Under the pieces are notes generated by a model. The model was not told where the DNA came from, searched no databases, and saw only the letters and a list, made by a program, of their open reading frames with translations. Positions 50,401 through 56,204 of a DNA stretch of 64,000 bases are shown here, in pieces. Position numbers and translations under genes: made by a program. The DNA is from Alitta virens. Lineage: Eukaryota > Annelida > Polychaeta > Phyllodocida > Nereididae. Location: positions 4,125,370 to 4,189,369 of the forward strand of contig OW028579.1 of NCBI GenBank assembly GCA_932294295.1, read 5' to 3'. Every line of letters starts with the position of its first letter. Positions within the stretch are counted from its first letter, which is position 1.

Positions 50401-52533
50401 ACAAGTTTTAGCTAATTATCTCCGTAAATTTAATGCAGATCCACGGATGCCTCTGTCATAGGTACATCTTATAAGACCAAGAACAATACTATAGATACAA
50501 TATTAATCATGTTAATGACAAAAAACTATCAGCAAGAGGGGCGAGCCGGCCGGTTGCCCAAGTCCCCTCTCGTGCAGCCTGGGAGACTGTGTCAAGGCGC
50601 AATTATCTCTGGATGTACTTTATGAAGAATACTGAATAATACCTTTTTGGATATTTTTTTTCTTACTATCTAAGGTGTTTTAATATCGTATTTCTTCAGC
50701 TTTAATTTGTGCACAAATCTTGAGTTGAAAACGACGCAAAATGCAACTAATCTTGTAAGTTATACAAATCGCGTTTTGCACCGTTTTCAACTCAAAATTG
50801 TACTGAAACTAAAGACTAGAAATATGATATTACCACAACTAAAGGAGCTAAACATCACCTTCTACTAAGGAATTACCCAGTATACTAGATAAAATAGATC
50901 TATAGATATGGTCGCGTTAAAATAGGTTTCAATTAGTCGCTGGTTTAATTATTTGATACCATACATAACGCACATCTAAAATGTTTCTTATAGATGTGAA
51001 AATTAGTGCATTGGTTAATGGAAGGAGGAAGAGAAGGAGGAGGAGGCAGAGGAGGAAGATTTATATCATATAATTCTTGTTGTCTGGGAGATACAAGAAA
51101 TTGAAGAGTAATTATTATATTTTACTAGATCATGCAAATTAATGTCGGTTAGGTGAAGTTTGCCTTCAGACAAATGGGAAAACATCACATCTTTGAAGTT
51201 GAAGTTCTTTGCTTTTTTTAAAAAATGTCAAAATATAAATATTTTACCAGAAAACCTAATGATTGGCTTAACGGTATTTAATAACTAATGCATAATACAA
51301 GCCATCCCAATTGACCTACAAATATATTCAATTAGCTTCATAACCCATAATAAGGAAATTGCCCTGAATATGACTACATGTCACACACAAGGAAATATTT
51401 TTCTTTTTTTTATCGTGCATAACAGACAGCAAGATATGACATTTTAAACATGTTTTAATTAAGATGATTAGCTCTGAAACTTTGCACATTTATTGACGGG
51501 GGTCAATACCATCATTTTTTTTAGATGGACCGACCTGCAAAAACTAACTGTTATGGAAGTGTTGATAAGAATATGTAAAATAAAGAGTTACAAACATTTG
51601 AAAGTGTACACCTGGATAGACTGGACAGTGTTTACATTGTAGGCCTAGTGCTGCTGTATCTTTTTTTTTTAAAGAATATTCTTGTTTTTTTATTTCCCGA
51701 ATAAACTTTGCTGAAGTGGCATAACATGACTCGTTATATGTCCAGGGCATGATGCAGTGAAAACAGATAATTTATAACTCAGTATTCAGTATTCATACTC
51801 CTTTCCGCACTGCATATTTGTCCAAGGGTATCTAGAAACAAATTTGTGGGAAATTTCCATTGTCCAGTTTCATGTTTATTATAAAGCGCCTATGTATTAT
51901 GAAATTTGTCACGAAACTTGTGCACTTCAAAGCCGGCATTGACTTATTACTCTACAAGTACAAAGGCCTATCTCAAAGTTTTCGAGTAATAGACTTCTAC
52001 TTCTTAGGAAGAATAATAAAAATAAGAAAACAATAATACCTTCCTACGGAAAGTTTAAAACAACCAATCTCTCACAGCAATACATAATATTACAGCTGTA
52101 TGAATAAAATTAATTGATCAAGAAACACACGGACTGGACAAAAATGAAGATCAAAAAAGAGGTCGAGAGATAGTAAAATTTATATGATTTGCATCCACGT
52201 GGAGAACTTTGGACCTATAATTGTACCGTAAGATGAGTTAATGTCAGATGACCAGCTCCAAAATCCATGGATAGTCCCTCAATCTTTGAAGAATACATAA
52301 ACGACCTTATCTATTTTTGGTAACAATAACACCACAAAATTAGGCAGACATTTTTCAACTTCAAGTGACCCACTTCAGCTATACACGGCAGCTTGTGCAC
52401 TGGTACACCCTGTCTGCTATAATATGATTTGCACCTATCCAATCTGCTAAGATCATTTTATTTGTAATAATTTGTGAGAACCGAAATTCTTACCTGTCAG
52501 TAAAACCAAAATAATGAAGATCCGGCCCTCCAT
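11053..52533 (-). CDS. Chimeric Ig-domain / single TM / SLC2 (GLUT)-like transporter gene, 14 exons, 3' part outside window
   Basis: Seen: coding exons on the minus strand at 52494-52533 (or alternative 49128-49164), 35563-35877, 34389-34591, 33652-33763, 32474-32596, 31395-31532, 31241-31282, 31069-31131, 30082-30119, 29409-29504, 27090-27250, 24867-24991, 13944-14090 and 11053-11498. All have GT donors and AG acceptors, all junction phases agree, and together they give 683 codons without a stop. Order in the protein: signal peptide (1-17), Ig V-like domain (20-118), second Ig (119-223), third Ig (224-310), short stalk, TM helix (326-345), basic linker, then GLUT helices 1-6, the central loop and the helix-7 motif QQLSGIN. 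Known: GLUT proteins are 12-helix hexose or urate carriers with a cytosolic amino terminus, which fits an Ig-TM part ending in the cytosol. Inferred: one fused protein. The alternative is two genes joined by read-through. The carboxy half was not found in 1-11052. Confidence 0.75.
12536..12790 (+). mobile_element. tRNA-derived SINE
   Basis: A-box-like CTTGACCAAGTGGATAAGA and B-box GGTTGTGTGTTCAAACCC at 12582-12599 in tRNA spacing, followed by the core CACCCAGGTGCAAATGGGTA, common in invertebrate SINE bodies. Lies in the intron between the exons at 13944 and 11498. Confidence 0.7.
13944..14090 (-). CDS. SLC2/GLUT helix-5 exon with a degenerate helix-4/5 motif
   Basis: The 147-bp exon (phase 1 to 1) encodes GAGCRLVLKDLEKRAKGI followed by LHQIGITCGILLSQIIGL and then QFCLG. 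The helix-5 part matches GLUTs well (HQLGI..GIL.AQ..GL). The preceding segment, where GLUTs have the conserved PMY..E..P...RG signature, is instead a basic/charged stretch. That loss is unusual for an active transporter. Confidence 0.82.
14155..15396 (-). mobile_element. mariner/Tc1-superfamily transposon, degraded, 1242 bp
   Basis: Terminal inverted repeats CAGGATGCAC (left) and CAGGGTGCAC (right, reverse strand). The right end is followed by TA; the left TA has decayed to TG. The internal transposase on minus is broken. Inserted in the GLUT-gene intron between 24867 and 14090. Confidence 0.85.
14311..15270 (-). pseudogene. mariner/Tc1 transposase pseudogene
   Basis: Reads on minus: a helix-turn-helix (SPTAIAKQLGIARRTVYNIK) near 15230-15160, a stop, a second DNA-binding part (WIKSNPVRAVRKMASEL), the first catalytic Asp in TDEKIFTMDA near 14835, a second motif (QDGAPTH) in another frame near 14555, and DLNALDYSMW near 14460 carrying the third acidic residue. 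Several frameshifts and stops show it is inactive. Known role: cut-and-paste transposition at TA. Confidence 0.85.
16195..17110 (-). pseudogene. Inverted middle block of the LINE (linker and RT fingers)
   Basis: On minus, the order from 17110 to 16195 is endonuclease end, WFTEEMDEAIRERDKFAK linker, GLDGLSP, VVPLHKKG, NYRPISVLS, LLHAAQSG. It stops exactly where plus-strand endonuclease sequence (reverse of CIDHIC) begins, which marks the left breakpoint near 16193. About 40-60 codons expected at each breakpoint are missing. Confidence 0.75.
17110..18118 (+). pseudogene. LINE reverse-transcriptase core and carboxy end
   Basis: RT motifs in order: AILLDLRKAFDLIGHQIL, GVPQGSILGPLFF (about 17300-17340), YADDSS (about 17390), HLDYCS and then KKAAQVILDI, WMPTHGRINFRT, the common CR1/L2 carboxy pattern. 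The frame changes near 17350 and 17835, so no intact protein. Confidence 0.82.
19155..20194 (+). pseudogene. PIF/Harbinger transposase pseudogene
   Basis: Motifs in order: FWVRPWLLRRPQMGQ, an in-frame TAG at 19379-19381, MNELLMEDATHYKNFVRM, FQELLAKFGLELASKT, then in shifted frames YNYKGF, FAAATLREALQDGTIGLPP and ARRIVENASGILASRF with ESLIFACCCLHNLMR. This is the known Harbinger nuclease order. A 26-bp inverted duplication (GGAGGTAATCCAATGGTCCC and its reverse) sits at about 19812-19875. Inactive. Confidence 0.82.
20196..20787 (-). CDS. Second Harbinger ORF with Ser/Lys/Ala/Pro repeats (possible partner protein, degraded)
   Basis: On minus, a first frame reads MGPKKRHNLGKKKVTEEEPS from 20789 and stops; another frame opens at 20765. 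The middle is a repeat of KSSA/KSPT/RSSA units followed by an acidic segment (DADMDDSDRDPDFDVEKE). Harbingers usually carry a Myb/SANT-like second protein; no Myb helix is visible here, so the assignment rests on position. Confidence 0.5.
20485..20655 (+). repeat. 12-bp coding minisatellite GCAGAAGACTTG
   Basis: About fourteen units of 12 bp (GACTTGGCAGAA and variants GACCTGGCAGGG, GACTTGGTAGGA). Being a multiple of three, it keeps all frames open on both strands, which explains the several overlapping ORFs here. Confidence 0.9.
21432..24250. other. Intronic DNA of the Ig-GLUT gene without genes
   Basis: AT-rich; no exon supported. Two related segments (TTGGCAGCAATCTTA...GGATGCC) at about 23118-23170 and 23295-23345 are a direct repeat. 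A doubled ATTCTGGGGTGTACTTAATT occurs at 22791-22822. Confidence 0.5.
23951..24026. repeat. Inverted repeat, hairpin or small TIR pair
   Basis: GTGACTGATACACTATTT and AGTAGTGTATCAGTCTTCAC are near-complementary, separated by about 35 bp of A-rich DNA. Confidence 0.6.
24262..24447 (-). mobile_element. tRNA-derived SINE family B, copy 1
   Basis: On minus: GGCCTAGCTCAGCGGTAGTG (A box) and GGGTTCAATTCCCAGTCGAG (B box) in tRNA spacing, then CTAAGTTGGATGGCTGTTTT and a body that ends GTAAAGCCCTAATCCACC. Nearly the same sequence recurs at 27831-28001 in the same orientation. Confidence 0.8.
24867..24991 (-). CDS. SLC2/GLUT helix-3/4 exon
   Basis: The 125-bp exon (phase 2 to 1) encodes RKKAFLVCSIFGLVSAPL for helix 3 and SLEMLLLARLIVGFGCG for helix 4, matching the GLUT pattern SFE(M/L)LILGR(F/L)IVG. 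Acceptor TTTTGCAG, donor GTAAGT. Acid and aromatic positions look like class II GLUTs, but the subclass is uncertain. Confidence 0.87.
25415..26405 (+). repeat. Purine tract of about 1 kb, (GGA/GGAA)n
   Basis: Almost only G and A on plus from 25420 to 26400, broken by short islands at about 25502-25545 and 25622-25695 that share TGACCAGTGTAAATTGAATT and TTGTTTGCATTGGAA with the left border at 25370. GGATGT(A/G)GTCACTCTT recurs at about 25500, 25938, 26282 and 26394, giving a higher-order repeat. It lies in the intron between the GLUT exons 27090 and 24991. The K/E/R- and S/L/P-rich ORFs are artefacts. Confidence 0.92.
27090..27250 (-). CDS. SLC2/GLUT loop and helix-2 exon
   Basis: The 161-bp exon (phase 0 to 2) encodes the extracellular loop (LIKDFLRTSFEEKWHYEP) and helix 2 (LWAASVSLYLLGGCVGS), ending in DGQLGR, the start of the major-facilitator motif A (D-x-x-G-R). 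The next exon completes it as GRKK. The GG(C/F/M)(V/I)GS pattern is typical for GLUT helix 2. Confidence 0.85.
27831..28001 (-). mobile_element. tRNA-derived SINE family B, copy 2
   Basis: Same family as 24262-24447. On minus: GGCCTAGCTCAGAGGTAGCG, then CGGGTTCGATTCTCGGTCGA. Here the 3' tail abuts a (GT)n run at 27813-27830. Confidence 0.82.
28317..28880 (+). mobile_element. Recombinant Harbinger fragment
   Basis: 28317-28530 matches the 5' part of the 2.75-kb Harbinger (18985-19200: TGGCTGCTTGTCTGTAGCCT, CTCGTTACCACAGAGGAAGG). 28531-28880 matches the right part of the 1.7-kb family (9065-9165: GGGAGCAGCAGCCTTTTAAA), down to the terminal repeat CCGGCTATGTGTGAAAGGGG at the right end, followed by TAA. 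No left terminus found. Confidence 0.75.
29409..29504 (-). CDS. SLC2/GLUT helix-1 exon
   Basis: The 96-bp phase 0/0 exon encodes KKPGFIG, a hydrophobic stretch, and then HGWNTGVMNNPQK. This matches the amino-terminal GLUT signature in which helix 1 ends in GYNTGVINAPQK. From memory, vertebrate SLC2A genes also have an exon of about this size ending at the same PQK; that is to be checked. The exon has no useful internal start codon, which argues for a coding exon upstream. Confidence 0.8.
29971..30081 (-). other. Possible retained-intron end of a short Ig-only isoform
   Basis: If the donor at 30082 is not used, the frame adds VSVFSCTNISHMHNFTPNQF and about 16 more residues, then stops at 29971. 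A minus-strand AATAAA is present at 29711-29716. This would give a plain Ig-TM receptor. Confidence 0.3.
30082..30119 (-). CDS. Cytosolic linker mini-exon joining the Ig-TM and GLUT parts
   Basis: The 38-bp exon encodes SFKRAVEVRNDIK. It enters in phase 1 from the TM exon and leaves in phase 0, exactly the phase of the first GLUT exon (29504). Without splicing at its GTAAGT donor, the frame continues to a stop at 29971, giving a possible Ig-only isoform. This exon is the physical bridge of the chimera, so its splicing is the key point to test. Confidence 0.65.
30465..30860 (-). pseudogene. CR1/L2-like LINE reverse-transcriptase fragment
   Basis: On minus: CGVPQGSILGPLLSLLYLND near 30690-30640, then, through frame breaks, a remnant of the catalytic region and MVNISDWFASNQLS near 30500. 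It lies in the intron between the TM exon and the linker exon of the Ig-GLUT gene. Confidence 0.75.
31069..31131 (-). CDS. Single transmembrane-helix exon of the Ig part
   Basis: The 63-bp exon encodes VPLYWFIGICTAIFVILF and then AIS, about 20 uncharged residues flanked by the stalk and by a basic stretch (FKRAVEVR) in the next exon, as expected for a type I helix followed by cytosolic residues. Phase 1 at both ends; acceptor TTTCCAG, donor GTAAGC. Confidence 0.8.
31241..31282 (-). CDS. Juxtamembrane stalk mini-exon
   Basis: The 42-bp exon encodes VPEELPLPVYMITDN across its junctions, a short acidic/proline stalk between the third Ig domain and the membrane helix. It has a strong TTTCCTGCAG acceptor, a GTAAGA donor, and is phase 1 on both sides, so skipping it would keep the frame. 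Confidence 0.7.
31395..31532 (-). CDS. Third Ig domain, second half
   Basis: The exon continues the third Ig domain with SLNWTCTANNKVGG, which contains the second Ig Cys followed by the A-N-x-x-G pattern seen in cell-adhesion Ig domains. NIT and NWT sequons are present. Acceptor TTTCTTAG, donor GTGAGT, phase 1 at both ends. Confidence 0.85.
32474..32596 (-). CDS. Third Ig domain, first half
   Basis: The exon encodes a textbook I/C2-type Ig start: VGTILTCDAKGNPEPQFEW, with Cys and Trp in place and an NIS sequon before it. Two in-frame acceptors 6 bp apart (AAAG|ACTCAG|TACGC) would give YSVRN or LRN at the junction. The donor is GTGAGT, phase 1. Confidence 0.85.
33652..33763 (-). CDS. Second Ig domain, second half
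   Basis: This 112-bp exon (phase 0 to phase 1) carries the second Ig Cys in KRFTCEITTKN and ends in KEVNVQ, the common linker pattern between Ig domains of nectin/CADM-type adhesion receptors. The acceptor is ACATCAG and the donor GTAAGT. Confidence 0.8.
34389..34591 (-). CDS. Second Ig domain, first half
   Basis: The exon encodes SPVITTS followed by an Ig strand with the first Cys (ENVTYTCKANYGG) and an NVT glycosylation sequon. It starts in phase 1 after the Ig1 linker and ends in phase 0 with a GTAAGT donor. The usual core Trp after the Cys is not obvious, so this is a divergent Ig domain. It is split by an intron from its second half at 33652-33763. Confidence 0.8.
35563..35877 (-). CDS. 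Ig V-set-like domain exon (Ig1)
   Basis: The 315-bp exon, phase 1 to phase 1, encodes a complete V-type Ig fold: first Cys in VAKFVCEV, core Trp in SMIWKFN, and second Cys in the YSDGGKYVCSV motif (D-x-G-x-Y-x-C pattern). It starts with AAQGQS, which would complete the signal peptide, and ends in LIVLG, a typical inter-domain linker. The acceptor is TTTTCAG at 35878-35880 and the donor GTGGGT. It is a surface-recognition domain with unknown ligand. Confidence 0.85.
36058..36076 (+). repeat. (AT)n microsatellite
   Basis: About nine AT units upstream of the first Ig exon. Confidence 0.8.
36366..36398 (+). repeat. (TCTG/TCTA)n microsatellite
   Basis: Eight tetranucleotide units, similar to the (TATC)n LINE tail at 18566, so it may mark an old LINE end. 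Confidence 0.75.
37014..37257 (+). CDS. Nested gene exon 1: signal peptide and Cys-rich segment
   Basis: It encodes the signal peptide and then GTCPDTVSIDCEPYDIII, continuing with Cys at QCNAQPEC, EDC and FCRK. The pattern of Cys, an 'I-x-C' strand and 'DIIITGINAT' weakly resembles a SUEL/galactose-binding-lectin domain, but the diagnostic YGR is absent. The donor is GTGAGT in phase 1. Confidence 0.72.
37014..43265 (+). CDS. Nested type I receptor-like gene: Cys-rich/CUB-like ectodomain, TM helix, acidic Tyr-motif tail
   Basis: Seen: ten coding exons, 37014-37257, 38306-38671, 39877-39954, 41486-41570, 41651-41779, 41880-41999, 42082-42192, 42286-42459, 42566-42769 and 43004-43265, with GT/AG sites and consistent phases; 1773 nt, about 590 residues. 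The start at 37014 gives a good signal peptide (KIVLLLLFLCTGING); an in-frame ATG at 36927 would bury it. The ectodomain (about 25-230) has a Cys-rich segment and a CUB-like domain; the TM helix is at about 231-256; the tail of about 330 residues is acidic. Tail motifs: YVDI, EYLPP, EYSHL, SAYVRL (fits the ITIM consensus) and KYLVL. It lies wholly within the first intron of the minus-strand Ig-GLUT gene. I do not recognise a named family; receptor function is inferred from architecture only. Confidence 0.75.
38306..38671 (+). CDS. Nested gene exon 2: divergent CUB-like domain
   Basis: A 366-bp phase 1/1 exon after a TTTTCAG acceptor. Its layout resembles a CUB domain: SEGYRQRECTNAQSIICSLQI, then HTLQITLNEF, then SDFCFHV, ICAG, and finally GWQFYMDF and IRFWIDIR near the end. 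The four-Cys spacing and alternating hydrophobic strands fit, but the fold call needs a profile or structure search. Confidence 0.7.
39877..39954 (+). CDS. Nested gene exon 3: Ser/Thr-rich stalk
   Basis: A 78-bp phase 1/1 exon encodes VSLPAFTESLTSEKQDVT and TRSPSMAM, a Ser/Thr-rich stalk before the membrane. Acceptor TTCAACAG, donor GTAAGC. A Tc1-type transposon starts 11 bp after the exon end. Confidence 0.62.
39966..41373 (-). mobile_element. Tc1-like transposon in an intron of the nested gene, 1408 bp
   Basis: Ends CACTACTCACAATCAGTTAG and, from the right, CACTGCTCACAAAAAGTTAG; TA on both sides (39964-39965 and 41374-41375). It is inserted 11 bp downstream of the exon at 39877-39954, on the opposite strand to the host gene. 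Confidence 0.88.
40290..41097 (-). pseudogene. Tc1-like transposase pseudogene
   Basis: On minus: MSQKQHLTIEQRCLTIARLQ (first helix-turn-helix) from 41097, later DGCDIIWAGRAKF near 40545-40585, LEYLRLSDQHSP near 40385, and a degraded DLNAITNLLNQLG near 40330-40350 at the place of the third catalytic residue. Many frameshifts; inactive. Confidence 0.75.
41486..41570 (+). CDS. Nested gene exon 4: transmembrane helix
   Basis: It encodes GTLTIVAVLGGLLLLAVV and then ALAVGAALTCR, an uninterrupted hydrophobic helix followed by RKKKVRRKR in the next exon. That gives a clear stop-transfer sequence and a type I orientation. It enters in phase 1 and leaves in phase 2. Confidence 0.82.
41651..42769 (+). 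CDS. Nested gene exons 5-9: phase-2 exon train of the cytoplasmic tail
   Basis: Exons 41651-41779, 41880-41999, 42082-42192, 42286-42459 and 42566-42769 are all flanked by phase-2 introns of only about 80-110 bp, so any of them can be skipped in frame. They encode RKKKVRRKRSTSMAIDRQ with YVDIDVGPL, then a Ser/Leu-rich segment, DDEYLPP, an E/D/N-rich segment, and EYSHLSQESL with SAYVRLPKK. The fourth exon has a double acceptor (AAG/TAG, 3 bp apart). Confidence 0.72.
43004..43265 (+). CDS. Nested gene last coding exon
   Basis: Starts after TGTTAACAG in phase 2 and ends in TAA at 43265. It encodes an acidic end rich in Glu, Asp and Thr with one more Tyr motif, EPKYLVLIAGDEE, near the carboxy terminus. 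The preceding exon's last motif and this one are the closest to the tail end, as in many signalling receptors. Confidence 0.75.
43266..44990 (+). other. Probable 3' untranslated region of the nested gene
   Basis: AT-rich, no exon-like ORF, and plus-strand AATAAA signals at about 44109 (gccaataaac), 44630 and 44986 (gaataaacc). The true cleavage site cannot be chosen from sequence alone. Confidence 0.4.
44991..46499. other. No feature seen
   Basis: AT-rich intronic or intergenic DNA. Nothing coding or repeated that I can support. Confidence 0.4.
46500..47050. promoter_or_regulatory. CpG-rich segment with a CRE, candidate promoter or regulatory element
   Basis: CpG density is far higher than in the surrounding AT-rich DNA (e.g. 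GATCGAAACCGCGACATTTC and CTTGATTCGCGCGGAACT). A palindromic TGACGTCA is at 46931. CCACCAGGGGCGCTG at 46676-46690 resembles a CTCF-type site. A strong minus-strand donor (CTCTA|GTAAGT) is at 46502-46497, in phase 1 with the first Ig exon. It could be an alternative first exon and promoter of the Ig-GLUT gene. Confidence 0.4.
47051..49127. other. No feature seen
   Basis: AT-rich intronic DNA; short ORFs only. Confidence 0.4.
49128..49164 (-). CDS. Signal-peptide exon 1b of the Ig-GLUT gene
   Basis: The reading MEGLVFILFILTG starts at 49164 and ends at a GTAAGAG donor, again in phase 1. It shares the ATG-GAG/GAA-GG start, hydrophobic core and CTGACAG|GTAAGA end with exon 1a at 52494-52533. The intron down to 35877 is about 13.2 kb and contains the complete plus-strand nested gene. 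It is closer to the Ig exons than exon 1a and is the more economical first exon. Confidence 0.65.
50296..50395. repeat. Short repeat and palindrome around TACCAACTTTTGTACCA
   Basis: GTACCAACTTTTGTACCACA occurs in tandem with TACCACAAAAG, its near-inverse, making overlapping direct and inverted copies. Confidence 0.65.
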
Positions 52534-53180
52534 TGAGCCTAAAGTATGCTTCACATGAAAAGGTAAAGTGAACAGTATAACCCACGTACAAATAGAAACT
52601 ACTAGGCCTATCTTGAACACTGATAAGACATAAAAAAATTAAGAGACATGATGAAAAGTAGATCTGACATACTTATTTATTCACACAGGTTAGCATGTTA
52701 CATAATATTATGTTATGATTTCATCTGATTATTATGGTGAATTTAGAATAAATTCATTATTAGATCACCTTGGTCTAAATTAATTATTACCGTGACGGAG
52801 GTTTTGATGGACACAAAAAAAAAACACAAGAATGTGAAAAATATTAAATTCAATATAGGATTTTAGCTCACCTGCATGCCCGCAAAGAATATTAATAAAA
52901 CGTTATTTGAAATGACTTTTTATGACAATGCAATTACTTGGTACTAGTTCCGATGATTTGTTTTTGACAAACTTTCATAAAACAACCTAATTATTTAAAG
53001 CTAAGGCAGTGTATGCACTATGCAGCTCCTTAATTTCCTGATGCTAGCCTTGGATTTCTGGCCAGAATAACAAGAAAGACCTCTTTTACAAGAATATTCT
53101 TTTTCAAAAAAACGAATCGATACCTGGTGTTGTGTGTAGAATGCCAGCACTAGGCCTACAGTGTAAACACTTTAGTACAG
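51595..53180. repeat. Long inverted repeat flanking the exon 1a region
   Basis: 51600-51690, read on minus (AAGAATATTC, GCACTAGGCCTACAATGTAA, ACACTGTCC), matches 53092-53175 on plus (AAGAATATTC, GCACTAGGCCTACAGTGTAA, ACACTTT). The two arms lie either side of the signal-peptide exon 1a at 52494-52533. Confidence 0.55.
52494..52533 (-). CDS. Signal-peptide exon 1a of the Ig-GLUT gene
   Basis: The reading MEGRIFIILVLLTG starts at 52533 and is followed by a strong GTAAGA donor in phase 1, the phase required by the first Ig exon at 35877. The joined amino terminus has a hydrophobic core and small residues (GAAQG) suited to signal peptidase. The exon closely resembles the one at 49128-49164, so it is either an alternative first exon or the first exon of a lost duplicate. 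The intron to the Ig exon would be about 16.6 kb. Confidence 0.65.
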
Positions 53181-53254
53181 TATGATGGCTACTGCCTCAT
53201 TAAGACTAGTTTTTGGACTCCATTCTTTACTCAGAATTTTAAATGCATTTATCT

Positions 53255-53535
53255 ATTAGGGGAGCAGCAGCCTTTTAAAGTATATATAATAGCGTAGGCA
53301 ACCCCTTCCATGATTACGCTAGCTACGTTGCTGCTTGCGCTTCAGTGTTTTAGGCGATCCCGTTGACGATTTGTACAACGTCAAAAAATCACGGATTTTG
53401 ACAGGCTTGAAGTTATACTATGACCAAACTTTGCTCGGCTTCTACTGGTCGGATCTTCGTCAAATTTGTTTTGTAAGTTGCGCTTTTGTATTATGGTTCT
53501 AATGGTTTGCAATTTACAGCTTTAACCCCAACCAA
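53255..53535 (+). repeat. Dispersed repeat: Harbinger module joined to the 170-bp family, copy 2
   Basis: 53258-53290 carries the TATA module GGGGAGCAGCAGCCTTTTAA as in the Harbinger-like elements. 53370-53530 matches 10690-10880 (CTCGGCTTCTACTGGTCGG; GGTTCTAATGGTTTGCAATT). Confidence 0.65.
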
Positions 53536-53746
53536 CAGTTATTCCCTATTATGTGAAACTGCGCTATCCCCCTCCCTGCATTCGCTGCTGCTGCGTTGAC
53601 CCAAATATTTTCAGCCCTCAGACAGTTAGTTTCGTATGTCATGTAGACTGCATAAGCTGACCTATTAAGGTAATAAATGTTATAAATGGTATAAAGTAAT
53701 TAATGAACTACATCATATAGTAGCAAAACACTGAATTGAATGAACA

Positions 53747-56204
53747 ATGTACAGCTGTCCATGGAACAGGACCCCTACAACCCAAGAGGTGGCAGCACCA
53801 AGCAAGGAGGAGGGATAGCCACCTACTGACAAACTCAATGGACAAATGACCAGCCAAATGAAGACCCAGATGACCACACAACAGAATTATAAATAGAGAG
53901 ACCTAAGGAACTGCTATTATTGTGAATGATATATATATGTATGTAGATATTTAGAAACAATAGACAAAAACCTGTATTAATTTGAAATATAAATGTAAGC
54001 AGAGTCCACATGAGCAAGGACACTGGAAAATGCATGAGTTATGAATATATACAAATAGGAATTAGATAAAGAATAAACAATCATGATGAGAGAGGAAAAT
54101 AAGTAGAAATTAACCAATTAATAAGAAAAGGAACTTAGATGATGACATGAATAAAAACCACCAAGCATTAGCGAATAGAACACTATTTAGACAGGAATTG
54201 ATGAACTATAGAAACACACTAGGCAGGCTATGGACTATAGAGAGCTACCTGACAAAACCTGAAGCCAAGTAAGGAATGGTTGTGGGAATAGCTGAGACTC
54301 TAGCCTAGAGGGAATGCTAAGCTAGCAGAGACATACTAGAATAGAGGGGAGGAGGGGCATCTAACACAGTCAGAAACTGGCACCAGGGTGTACCCCAGTA
54401 TAGGAACCCTGGCCAGAGTTTGCATAAAAGCAGAGGACAACTGATGGTTCTTGGTCAGAGCAATTTTTGTGGATCCTGAACCAGGTTGATCAGAGCAGAC
54501 TGTGGAAGATTCAACACCTCGAAGTCAGCAAGTCATAGGGAGCCTGCAGTGTCTTCAGCCTAACTGAGTCCTGTCAAATCCTTTAGGATAAAGTAAGTGC
54601 AGTTTTCTTTTCAACTATAATCTGATAAGTTAGTGCATTTGGTGAATCAATATTGAGTTTGTTTAAAGTGTTTTGTCTTGGAAAGGAGTAGCAATAGGCT
54701 AGGTCCTTACCATAAATGTGTAAGGAACAATTAGTTTAGTGGCTACTTACGTCAATGAATTATTTCAAGAAGGTTTAGAGCATATGAATTCTGAGACCTT
54801 GCTATAAACATATGGGGAACAATCTATATTGATACCTTTGTAATAGGAAATTATCTTAAGAGAGTATAGTTCGAGTGCTAAGGCTTTGTCGGTGTGTATG
54901 AGGAACATTAGTTGAACTCCTAAGAAAGTTTGGAGTATTGTTTCAGGAAGGTACGGCCTTGTCATACACATACGAAAGATAATTGTTAGCTAAACTGTTA
55001 CAACCAGGTACATTGTTCTAAGAGAGTATGACTCTGGGAGATCAAGGCTTTGCCGTATGTTTATAGGGAATAATAAGTATATATCCTTGATGGAAAAAGG
55101 GCCTTGTTTCAAGAGAGTGCAGCCAACTACTGGGGCTCTGTTACATGTTTTTGGGGGAAAGACACTAGTGTATTTTTCACTCGTGCATTGTTATGAAATT
55201 CATGTATGTCTAATTGAAACCTAGGTATTTACTATTTTAATATAAATTTCCCACTATACCAAATTATAAGGTGTAGACACTGTTTAAATTTACTATCAGC
55301 ATCTCGAGTATATATATAGCAGACTAACCTCCAATCATGTGTGATTAAACCCAGGTGCTAATGACTTTTGGTCACTTGGTTAATGATGCATTTTTGGCTT
55401 AGCTATTAGGGGTGAGTGTGTGACTTTCTGGCCATAGAATCTACCATTAAGTGGGTGATCAACCATTTGGGGTATCAGATTTGAATGTATAAATGTCCAG
55501 AAACTGTACAATGAAAATGTGCTATTAATTAGTTTCTAGCTGAAGATAGCTAATCAGAGAGTAGGATTGATGGAACCAGAAATCAATCATTGCCTGTATG
55601 AAGTGTATTAGATGTTCAAGAATTGTGTGTTGAATTTATGATACCAAGTTAATGATTAGTTGAAAACAATGTAATCAAGATCCAAATTGATGGAATTTAA
55701 CATCAATTTTGTAGGAATATTGAACTTTAGAGGTTGTATGGTTATCTTTGAAAATACATATTGAAAACTCATAACCAAGCTTGTTTCTCCATGTGTTTCA
55801 AATGACCACCAATGTAACTTCATATGAATAATGCAACAAAACCTCAAGAACAGGCAAGCGAGAATAATTACCCCAGTGCATGACTAGATAGAAGGAAGAT
55901 TAAGGATATTTGCAAAGACCCTTGGCAGAGTTCGAAATCTGTGCAGTTACTATAACTGATGAGGGACACCTGCATATAGACTGTTACAAATTAGATCTAT
56001 TTCATGCAGAAACAGTTATCAAGGTATTGATACAGAAGCAACAGACAAATCTCTGTGGCTTTCAGACTAGCCGGTAGCTAAGCTGAACAATTAAACTAGA
56101 ACCACTAATTTATTATTGCTAAGTACCTGGACCACACCTTGGTTCTAATCCTGAAATCAAAAGCACACCTAGACCGGTACAAGGACAACAGTAGTCTTAT
56201 CACA
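53747..56204 (+). repeat. Putative 5' LTR (limits uncertain)
   Basis: The suggested right limit is ATCACA at 56204, directly followed by the putative primer-binding site. The left limit TGTACAGCTG at 53747 is a guess from the TG...CA rule. It contains a TATA-like GCATAAAAG at about 54423. A degenerate tandem repeat of about 85-95 bp, with phrases like AAGGCTTTGCCGTATGTTTA and TCTAAGAGAGTATGACTC, runs from about 54690 to 55165 in five to six units. Confidence 0.35.
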
